Shown piece after piece: positions 45,805 through 56,200 of a stretch of 64,000 nucleotides of DNA. The stretch is from positions 1 to 64,000 of IMG/VR virus record IMGVR_UViG_3300034107_001363; one strand, written 5' to 3'. The notes beneath the pieces were generated by a model. It saw only the letters and a list, made by a program, of their open reading frames with translations, was not told the DNA's origin and ran no database searches. This DNA comes from a virus. The translations under genes were made by a program, and so were the position numbers. Within the stretch, counting starts at the first letter, position 1. The number at the start of each line of letters is the position of its first letter.

Positions 45805-47262
45805 ATGAGCACTGACCAAGAACTTGCCGCAGCGTCTGCCGGTTTGACCAACAACCTGCCCGGGATGAACATCTTCGGGGCCGGCCGTTCGACCATGGCG
45901 GTGCTGCCGGAAATGATGCAGCTGGGCGAGGTGATGCGGATGCGCGCCGACCAGACCAAGGATGCCTATGCTATTCGGGGCTTAGACCGGGCTGAACAAT
46001 CGGCGTTTGCTGAAGCTGATGAGTTTGGAGCGTTTCAGGAGCACCTCAAGTCAACTGCTGGCATGAGCGATATTGATCGGGCAAAAGCCAATCAGAATGC
46101 TCTTATTTCCAATCCCAAATGGACCGCTAATCCGTTCATCAAAGACTCCCTCAGCCAACTGGATCAGTCGGGAGCTTCTTTGCTTTCTGCCCGCAAGAAT
46201 GAATTGGAGGTAAAGCAGGTTGAGCAAGGGATGTGGGCTGCCGGGATCGAGGAGTCAATGAGGGAAGAGGCGGTGAAAACGGCTCGGATCAACAGTCGCA
46301 CCGCCCTCAAGCAAGCGGAAGATGGAGCAGTTGAATATGACGCCAAAGTCGAGCAAGGCCAGTTCGACAACGCACTGTCTTTGAGCGAGGCCTTGCATTC
46401 TTCCGGAATGGGGCAGAAGGCCAAAGAGAGAGTGGCAGTGTTGGCCGACCGTTTTGGTGCTGATCCTGTTGATCAGGCCCGGGTCCGGGGGATCAGCAAG
46501 ATTGTCGGCTCGTTTAGCCGGGCCCCGGCGGTGGCGCGGGTCTACGCTGCAGAGTTGACTCCTTACCAAGAGGTTTACAACCAAATGAAGTCTGATGGTC
46601 TTGCGGTGGATCCGACCGACCCGAACCAAACCCCTCAATCCATTGCGGCCAGTTTTGATCAGGCCATGTCCAATGTAGGGAAAACTGGCGCGCGGTTAGA
46701 GGATCAAAGCAAGATGTTGGCTAGGATTACCGAAGCCAAGGCGGCGATGATGGTGCTGGCTAATCATGTTAGCCTGGCTAATACCGCCGAAGCGGAATTT
46801 GTCGCCGGGTTGGAAGAGAAGATGAAGGACTCCTCCCCCGGAGGGAAACAGGCGTTGCGCGAGTTTACCGTGGAGTGGGGAGTGAAAGCGGGCGAGTTCA
46901 GCGGGATCTACAAGCAGCAGATGGAGGAACATGCGCTGAAGCTAAAAACCGAAGAGGAACAGCTCAAGCAGGATGACGTCCGCTCAAAAATTGCGGCTCG
47001 GGTCTCCGGAGCCACTGCAGCCGAAGCCCGAATTGTGCTTCAGGAATACGGTTTCGTATTTAAGGCTTCTCAGAACAAGTCGGCTCAAATCGCTTCGGTG
47101 CTCAAAGCCATTCTTCCCGACGAGATTTCCGAGGAAGATGGCGTAATCGACATTGAGGCTTACGAACAGAAGGCTAGGGAGATCGTTGAAGCCAATGACG
47201 CTACCCCGCTGGTTCCTGACGTTTCGAAGAAGCTTCCCGGCACCAACGACGCTCTCGACTAA
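45805..47262 (+). CDS. Internal virion protein candidate (485 aa)
   Basis: Almost fully helical with many Gln/Ala/Glu: MSTDQELAAASAGLTNNLPGMNIFGAGRSTMAVLPEMMQLGEVMRMRADQTKDAY, then long amphipathic helices to the end. Helical internal proteins next to a giant protein are typical of the ejectosome that extends the short tail across the cell envelope. An exact TTAGC palindrome is inside (46769). Confidence 0.55.
   Translation: MSTDQELAAASAGLTNNLPGMNIFGAGRSTMAVLPEMMQLGEVMRMRADQTKDAYAIRGLDRAEQSAFAEADEFGAFQEHLKSTAGMSDIDRAKANQNALISNPKWTANPFIKDSLSQLDQSGASLLSARKNELEVKQVEQGMWAAGIEESMREEAVKTARINSRTALKQAEDGAVEYDAKVEQGQFDNALSLSEALHSSGMGQKAKERVAVLADRFGADPVDQARVRGISKIVGSFSRAPAVARVYAAELTPYQEVYNQMKSDGLAVDPTDPNQTPQSIAASFDQAMSNVGKTGARLEDQSKMLARITEAKAAMMVLANHVSLANTAEAEFVAGLEEKMKDSSPGGKQALREFTVEWGVKAGEFSGIYKQQMEEHALKLKTEEEQLKQDDVRSKIAARVSGATAAEARIVLQEYGFVFKASQNKSAQIASVLKAILPDEISEEDGVIDIEAYEQKAREIVEANDATPLVPDVSKKLPGTNDALD
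46769..46781. repeat. TTAGC palindrome, loop CTG (intragenic)
   Basis: Exact core within the helical virion gene; encodes part of HVSLANT. Confidence 0.5.
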
Positions 47263-47280
47263 TTTCCGATCACTCTCATC

Positions 47281-50200
47281 ATGGATTTTTCCAACCTGAC
47301 CCGTCTCGCTCCGCCTAAGTCGCTTTTCACCAAGGAACCAGAAGTTCCGGAAGTGCCAGAAGAAGAGCAAGAGGAACTCGACCTGAAGCGGCCGGAGACC
47401 TACTTGCTTTCATCGAAATGGGTCAATGCCAAGTCCGTTGAGGAGCGGGTGGCGTTGGTCGACAGGATTGCTTTGAAGCAACTGGAAGCACTGGAAGCTG
47501 ATAAGGAGGGCACCATCGAGATGGAGGTCTACCGCAAGGAAGCCGACGGCAGCCGGTCGGGCAAGCCGGTGCGCGACCAAGTAAAGACCTATGGTCCGGA
47601 TGGGTTATTGAGCCGGCAGTCGCTTGAGTTCCTTGAGCAAAGCCGCCAAACCCTTCTTCAGGCTGCTCAGGATCCGGACGGCGGGGTTCGCCTCAACGGT
47701 TTTTCCGGCAAGCTGGAGGCATCCAACTGGATTGACCAGGCGGTGCGTGGCAATCGGGCTCCGGTTGAAGACGATCCGTCTCTCAAGCCTTACGACGAAT
47801 TCATCAAGGACCAGTCGGTGTTGGCAACCGAAGAAACCAAGCCCGATTTCTCGTGGGAGAAATACACCAAGTGGAGCAACGACCGCCAGACCGACCCCTC
47901 CAAGCAGGTTGACCCAAAAGACGAAAAGCAAAAGAGGAAGTTTGATGAGCATGTCGGATGGGCGACCTACGACCCGACCAGCATGGGGCCCGACAAGGTG
48001 ATTGACACCTTCAACGGTCGGGTGACGGTCAATCCGACCAACTTGTTTGAGTATGACCAAGCTGAGCGGGAGCTTACCGAGCGCACTGATTTGACTCCTG
48101 CCGCCAAGAAGCTGGCTTGGATGGACTACGAAGCCAAAGTCAACCAGCACATCATGGACGGGGTCAACCTGTTTGCTTCGGCGGATGCTGGAGTGGAGTT
48201 TTTGTTTGGTGATTTTGTTTCTTCTGCGGAAGGCCTCGCAATGGAGGAAAAGATCAAAGGGTGGAGTGATGAGGACAAACAGGCGTTTCGGCAGGAGCAA
48301 GCGGCTAAATTCAGCGGACGGATGGGACTCGGAGCAAAGCCTTTGATCAACGAGCTGGAAGCTCATCTTGAGGCAGGAGGGTCCGGCATCGACTTTTTGC
48401 GCGCCAACAAAGAGCGCATGAGTCGGGATTCGTATGGTCCAGTTAGCGAGTTGGCCGCCAAGACCCGTGACGCGTTTCTGGCAACCGGTGGCGGAATCAA
48501 CTGGGCGATCGGTCATTACGTTAACCAAGCGCCCGGCGTTGGGACCATGTTTCGCATGGCGACGGGAACTGATGGCACCGAGTTTAGCCGTCCAGCCCAA
48601 GAGTGGGGAATCTTGGCCGAGGAAACAGCACAGGCCTATCGCAATCCTGAATATAATTTGCTGATCACTAAGGTCAACCGCCGTGACCTCACCTCATTGG
48701 GCGGACAGCTTGCTTCGTTTATCGGGTTGGGAAGCTTGGGGATAGCAGCAACTAAGGGAGCAACTTTGAGTGCGGCGAAAGCGGCTTTGGCCCAAGGCAC
48801 CGCGATGGCAACCGCGAGCACGGCGACACGGCTGGCGACGGCTACTGGCGGTCGTCTTGGCCCGAAGACAGCAGCTTTTTTGGTTGAGACGGCAACAGAC
48901 GCCACTGCTTATCTTGGTGCCATCCAAGCGTCAGGGATGTCGTTTGGCGGAACTCATGACGCGATTCTCAAAAAGACCGGCGACGCGAAGGAAGCCTACC
49001 GGGTGGCTTCGATTGACGCCGTGGCTGACGGACTTGGAGCACTCATTGCCACCTCGGTGATGAACCGGGTCGCACCCGGAGCGGAACGGTTGTTTGGTCT
49101 CCAACCTGGCAAGGCCGGTGGTTCGTTGGTTCAGCGCTTTCGCGCAACCCGGGCGAATACCGTTGGCGCCAGTGGTTTGGCAGACATCAAGAATAGCTTG
49201 AGCAAGCTTCATCCAAAACTTGGCAAGCAGTTTGCCAAGGACATGAAGGCTGCGATTCGCCACGAAGCTGCCCAAAAGGGTCTTCGTGGTTTTGGGGTGT
49301 TCAAGTCAATGGGAGCGGAAGGAATCGAGGAGTTCTCCGACGAAGCGATTTCCGACGTGATCAAAATGATTATCGATGACTCCAAAAGCTGGTCAGCCGG
49401 CGACTGGGGCAACATCCACGACAACTTCCGCGACTATTTGAAGGCCGGTGTGTTGGGGATGATCGGCGGGGCAGTGGGCGACGCCAAGGCAATGGCCTCA
49501 TCGGGCTGGAAAGCAACCGTTGGCAACGACGATAAACGCAAGGCTGAAATCAAGCGGGCCGTCACCGACCGGTGGGCATTTATCAAGGCCGATGTGGCAG
49601 GGGCAATGGCTGACAAGGACACCGTCAATCCGATTTACGACGGCACGGATCCGGATGCGTTGAAGCTGGCTGCGGTGCTGGCGTCAGACGATCCGAAGTT
49701 CGATTTGAAATACAAGTCGCGGATGCTGGTGGCGGCAGCCCGCAAGGGGGCGGCGAGGCCGTTCAGCGAAGCGGTCGAGAATGCTCAAGAAGATGGTCAG
49801 AAGCCGTCCAAGCGCACTTCGGCTGTCACTACTCCGGCGACGGGCTCAGCGAGTCCTGTGGTGCCTTCTGGGGGCTCTAGTATTGAAGAAGCGAGGCAAG
49901 CGGCGGTGCTTGGTGTTTCCAAAGCTCCCGCAGGCACCCGGGCCAGGCAGAAAATCGAGGTTGAGGAGTTGCCTGCGGTGACGTTGCCCAACGGCAGCAC
50001 CTTGACCCCGTTGAAAATTGGCGGGGTGGGAGCGGCTGGAGCGCGGCTTTTGGTAGCGGGGCCGGACGGTAGTGTCACGGTCAGCTACCTCGATGCGACC
50101 GAAGCTGCGGCGCTGGTAGGCACGACCGACAAGAAGCTGCGCAAGGAGTTCGAGCAGACCGCCAAGGACCAGCAGCAGGAACTGGCCGGAGGCAAATTCA

Positions 50201-53200
50201 GCGACGCATGGACCGAGGCTGAGAAAAAGACGGATAGCAAAGCGGCGCAGAAGCAGGCTGAAGTGAAGCCTGCTGACCGGCTCAAGGCCGCAGCGGCCGT
50301 GAAGCTCAAGCGCAAGCCGCCCGCCCTAGGCACTTCAAAAGAGCGCTTTGAAAAAGCCCAGCCGCCGAAAGAGGTAATCAAGAACAAGCCCGTCAATTCG
50401 ATGGGCGAGGCCACTCACAATTACAGGACCAAGAAAGGCATCCTTGAGTCGGTGACCACCATTCTCGGAAAGTCCCGCCGGTTCTTTTTTGACAAACAGA
50501 AAGCACTTGTTGCGGCAGTCAAGGGCACGGGGATGACCGTGCAGGAGAAGGCTGCCGAATGGGACGCCGATACCGAGGCTGGCACCTTGCTGCACGAGCA
50601 AGTGTCCGCGGTGTTGTCCGGCGGTAATCCGTCCAGCGATCCGTTGGTGACGAAAATTGTTGAACTGGTTCGGGAGAATGCAGCCGACGTTCCATTGTCG
50701 GAAGTGATCATCAGCAGCAAAACCTATGCGGGGTCCATCGACATCCTTGTGCCCCTGGCTGACGGAAGCTGGCTGTTGATGGACATCAAAACCCTCAAGG
50801 ACAACCCTCACGAGACCGGATCCAAGCCGTCTCTCCGTCATCGCGACAAGGGTTCCAAAATCGACGCATGGGCCATTCAGCTGCTGGCTTACAAGACGGC
50901 TCTTGAGGCTCGCGGCTTGGTGGTGAGCGAGATGAAAATCATCCCGGTTGACCGTGTCGGGCGGGAGGTTTTTGTCGACAGCGAGGGCAATGCGCTACTG
51001 GATGTGGCCCCTACTCCAGAGCAGGAGGAGTGGTTCAACGAAATTTTCCAGCAAGATGACACCGACCAAGGAGCCGACGATGTGGCAGTTGATGAGCAAG
51101 ATTCAGGTCCCAAGCCAAAAGGTGCTGGAGTGGATGCAGCTGCCAAAGTCGGAAGCGGTCAACAAGATGCAGGCAATCGGCCAGCTGGAGAAGAATCAGG
51201 CAGAGAGACTGCACCAGATGCTGCAGCCGAAGTAGCAAGGAGCAAAACTCCCTCCAAGGTGTTGCTACCAAAGGCAACCGAAAATGCTCCGCCACGTCCA
51301 CCACAAGAAGGTGGCCGGGAAGGGCGAGACGCACGTCAGGCGTGGGACGACCAGTATGCGTTCACCCACAACCCCGACGGCAGTCCGATTCAACCGACAC
51401 TCACAGAAGAAACGGTTCAAGCTGCTCAAAAAGCGGGCAAGCTCGCCACGGGAGATTCGCGGATTGATGCGTTAGGCGTGTTCGATCAAGCCGGGGTGGG
51501 AACAGCCGTTGAGCAGCTTCTCGATGCTGGGTGGAACTGGAACGGGCAGCGCATGGAGAACCCCGACGACCTGGCTGAAACCCCAGCCGTTGGGTTGCAG
51601 CGAATCCGTGCCGCCCGCGACAATGCTCAACAGGCACCTACACCGGCGGCACCTGCACCCGCAACCCCTTCAGTCTCCCCCCAAGCCCCCCTCGAACCCG
51701 CTGCCGAAGTAACCTACGAAGCGGTGAACGGCAACCGGCTTCCAGCCAAGGTTGTCGGGGTCAATCCCGATGGAACCTACCAAATAGATGTTCCAGGATT
51801 CGGCGAGTTGACCCGTGTCACTCGCAACCGGTTGGAACCAACCCCGACAACCAATGAAGAACAAAACCAAGTCGAAGTTCCGGTTGTGGAAGCTCCTGCT
51901 TCATCTGGCCTAACTGTTCCGAAGCTGGTGACCCGGTTACGCCTCTTGCACGGCATTGTGTTTGAGCCGAAAGCCAGAGACGCGGGTGCCCGTAACCTCA
52001 ACAACAAAGACCGCTATCCTGGCAATAACGACGTCTGGATGCAGGCAAACAACGGCGCGTTGTTCTTCCATCCGGACTTTCTCGAGAAGGTGTTGGCTAA
52101 CGACGAAATTTCCGACAAGGTGGGCTTCGTGGAAGCGACTGTTGAGGCGGTCCGCACTGGCACCGACATCCCGTTGATGCCCGAGCAAACCGAAGAGGTT
52201 ACGGTGGAAGAACAGACCGAGGAAGAGCAGGAAGCTGCCGCGGTGAAGGAGACCGAGGAAGTCAAAGCAGAGCTGGAGCAAGAGGAGACCAAGCTGGAAC
52301 AACTTCCGGACGATTCGACTGTCGATGAGGTTCGCGAGGTGGCACCGCAGCTGGTGGATACCGCGACGTTGGCTGCCCTCAATGCTTCCGACCGCGAGTC
52401 GTTCCTGACTTGGCTCAAGGGATTCTCCAAAGGCCTCTCTCGTTTCGGCGACAAGATTTGGCGTGCTGCCAAGGGGATGGCAGTTGCACTGGCCGGCATC
52501 TCGGTAGCTCCTCAAGCGACCAACCATGAAATTGCTTCGGTGGCTCAGGTTTCCCCTGAACTGGTTGAGGTGGTTAGCGGTAGTTTGCCTAACTGGGCAA
52601 CCCCTTCCGACGTCTCCATTGAGGCGGAGTTTTCCGATGGCACCCTGCCGCTGCCTCTCAACGAAACTGACAATGTGGCGGCGCTGGATGTCAGCACCTT
52701 GCCTCAACCGGCTTTGGTCAGCATCGATGTGCCTCAGCCTCGTCAGGTCATCAAAGATGTGCAGGCGCCGAAGGTTGGCAGCGTGGAAGCGACCCAGTCG
52801 CTTATCGATGAAATGAACCTTGGCAACGTAGGCACGACTCTTCCCGGCGGTTTGGCCAAGTGGTGGCTGAAGCAAGGCAAGAATCCGGCGGTCAATGCGG
52901 CAGCTGCCTTGCTGGGAGAACACGAGAAAGGTTCATCCCGAATCAAGTCGATGCTGGTGAGCATGGGGGTTTCTGAAAATCCCTCGTCCTTCCCGTGGTG
53001 CAGCGCTTTTCTTTCGTGGAGCCTGAACCAAGCTGGACTCAAGACCAAGACCATGTCGTCACGGGCTTTTCTTGGTCTCGGCCAGAAAACCACTGCTCCT
53101 GCCTATGGTGACGTGGTGGTTCTGTGGAATGATAATCCAGCTACCGGCGGCAAGGATGGCTGGGGTGGACACACTGGGTTTTACCTCGGCGAGACCGATA

Positions 53201-56200
53201 CTCATGTGATTGTGCTCAGTGGCAATTCGGGCGACTCGGTAGATGTTTCGGCTTTTGTCAAAACCCGTGTTCTTGGCTATCGAGCTTTTGGCAACACACC
53301 GGGATTGCTCGCTTCTCGCGGACGGCCGAAGCGCCGGGCTCGTTCCCGTCGGTCCTTGCCGCCGTTGAAGGGATTGGCGGGGGGGCCTGCTCAGCCGGCT
53401 CCAGCGGTTCGCAAGATCAGGAACTTGTCTGTCACCGAAGCGGAACTGACGGAGGAATCGGCGGAAGGCAAGTGGCAGCAAAAGGGGAACGACTACCTTT
53501 TCACCCCGGCCAAGGGCAAGATGGTGCGGCTTGCTCCGGGCGAAGTAGTGCAAATCGCCGGTAGCGACGACTTGTTGTTTCTCTACTCGGTCGGCGACGG
53601 GGTGTGGCAGTTCAAGCGGATCAATCCGGAAAAGCTCTCCGAGATGTGGAGCGACGGCAATACTCGGGTCAAGGTTGGCCATTTGCAGCAGGAATGGGCG
53701 AGGACTCGGTTGGACCAGACTGCGGCCGATGTCGAAGGCTTGCTCGACGACTTGCTTGGCTCGGACGCCGCACCCAAAGCCAAGCTGATCACCGGGCTGC
53801 GCAAGCTGCTGCGGAAGGTAATGGCGGAAGTTGCTCCTAATGCTGATCCAGTTGCTCCTGATGGTGATCCGTTTGTCGAGGTGAAACTGGAAGGCGACGA
53901 TTTCATCCAGGCTCGCATTGAAACGGTGCTGGTTGAAAGTTCCCAAGAAACCAAAGAGAAACTAGGAAAGGAGTTGGCTAGGCTTGAAGCGAACCCGGAG
54001 TTGCAGCAACTAAAGGATGAAATCAAAAGGATTCTCGGGAGTTTGCCTAAGCATGATGACCCAGGCCGCATGGCGGCTGAAGCTCCGCTAAAACCACTTC
54101 AGGATCGCTTGAAAGCCCTTGAGCTTGAAATCAATAAAGTCAAAACCGCCATCAGTCGGACGATTAAGCGTATTGAAACTGAAGCTGATTATTACGGTGA
54201 AGCTGCAGTTAAGACCATGGAGGTGGACTTGGTCAATTTGGTGGCCAAGCTGCGCCGCGAGCTGGGAGGGGTAATGCTGGCCAACGACGAGACTCGCGCC
54301 CATGCTGCGCTCGAGGTGGCGCGCCTGCTGGCCAAGTGGGTCGACGAAGAGCAAATCCACTTCCTTACTTTTGACGAAAAGCGTTTCCCGCGACTTGAGG
54401 TGGAGGGCATGGTCGGAGCTATTTTCAAAGACGTGAAGCATCCGTTCCGGCCAATGCTGCTGGAGACGCTGGACGAGCGTTTTCCAGACCGTTCGCTGGA
54501 TGAGGCCGATGACACTTTCCTCGACGACGACAACGGGTTTTACACCCTTGGCGCCGAGTTGCTGCGGAAGATGCTTCAAAAACAACTCACTGGCACGACT
54601 TCGGAGGATGCGGTTGCTCAAGCAAACTACTTGGCTGCTGCAATGGCTGCTGACTTGCGCGCTGGCAAGATGACCAGCAAGGGCAAGCCGTCGCTGTTAC
54701 AGACCATTGGGGCTTTGCTGCGGCGCTACAGTGAGCGGATGCGTTCGATCCTTGGGATGCGTTGGGCCGTCGGCCAGTTGCCGGAAGGTCAATATCGTCT
54801 GTTCCACCGCCTGATGCAGGACTACCGCAAGGCCAACTTGCGCGGCGACGTCGATCTGGCGCGCGAGAAGCTGGTGATTGCCACTGCCACCCGCTTGCAG
54901 CTGCACAGTTCGGACATGGAGGAGCGGCTCAACAAGATCGGCCGCAAGCACACCGAGGGCCTTGAGCAGATCAAGCGTTTGCCCAAGGTGCTGCTGGACA
55001 TCGGTCAGGAGGATTTCCTTGTCCTTAATGCCGAGGGTGAGCTGACGTTGCACGAAGAGGTTGAGAAGTTCATCAATCGCAATCCTGACAAGTTCAGCCA
55101 CTCGCTCATTTACGACGCCTTAGAAGCGATGCAGTCGGAAGATGGTTACCAAGCCGCTTGGATGGACGCCGCGCTTGCTAGGAATGCCTTGGAGGCCCGG
55201 GAATTGGCCTTCGACTTTAACCCCGCCGAGTTGTTTGGTGATTCGTCGACTTTTGACCCTGAATCTGCCGTCGGCAAGATCATCGCTGGTTCGCCGCAAG
55301 CTGCTTACAATCCGCTGGTGCGGATGCGCCGCGACGAGCTGGCCGCGATGGACAAGCAAATCGAAGACCGTGCGGCTGGCTTGGTGGTGTCGGAACTCGA
55401 ACGAGTTGAGAATCTTGATCCTTCCGATAAGAAAGATCAGCGGGGTTTGATCAAGTTGGCGGGAGCGCTTGGCGTGATGCCGGCTTCACTCCCTTCGTCC
55501 AATGAAGATTTCGCCAGGCTAAAGGAACAAATTGCTGTTCACATGGAGGTGATGTTCGAGCAGGGCGGTCCTCGTCCGTGGGAAGGCAATTACGACCCAG
55601 CTTCTGGCCGCTTGGATGGCGCGGTGTATGGGGGGCCGTTACCGTCCGGTTCGTGGTCGATGGGGGACGAAACAGCTGAGGCTCAGCCGTCTATTTTCAG
55701 GCAAGAGCAGGAAGCTTTGGCCGCGTTGCGCGAGCAGCGGTCCCGCAAAGCCGACGACCTACTTATCCTGCAAGGGGTGCTTCAACGCGACGCCAACGGC
55801 CAGATTGTTTCCGGACCGACCACCGAGGAAGTGCCTGAAACCGACCGCACTGGGGCTTTGTGGCAACTTAACAGGGAACAACGCCGGAACGCCGAAGTGC
55901 TGCGGATCCGTGACCGGATGCGTCAAGCCGAGAAGGACGTCGACATGGTGGAAGCCGAGCGGCGCTACGCTCAACTGGTCGACTACCTCGAAGCGCTGGA
56001 TGAATACAATCGACGGGTCACCCACATGAAGCGGCGGGCAATCGGCGACTTTTACGACTGGGAGAAATCTGACTATGGCCTGTTTTGGCAGGACACTCGG
56101 GTCGACAGCGAGAAAGCCGAGGATCCCCGTATGTGGGATAAGAGCGACCCGGCGCCGGTAGCTATGACCGCTAGCGACGTGTTTGGTTACCAAGCGCTGC

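Noticed and set aside
50948-51235. Apparent stop at 51235 interrupting the giant gene
   Set aside because: That stop belongs to a different reading frame. The main frame reads through as AAAEVARSKTP.
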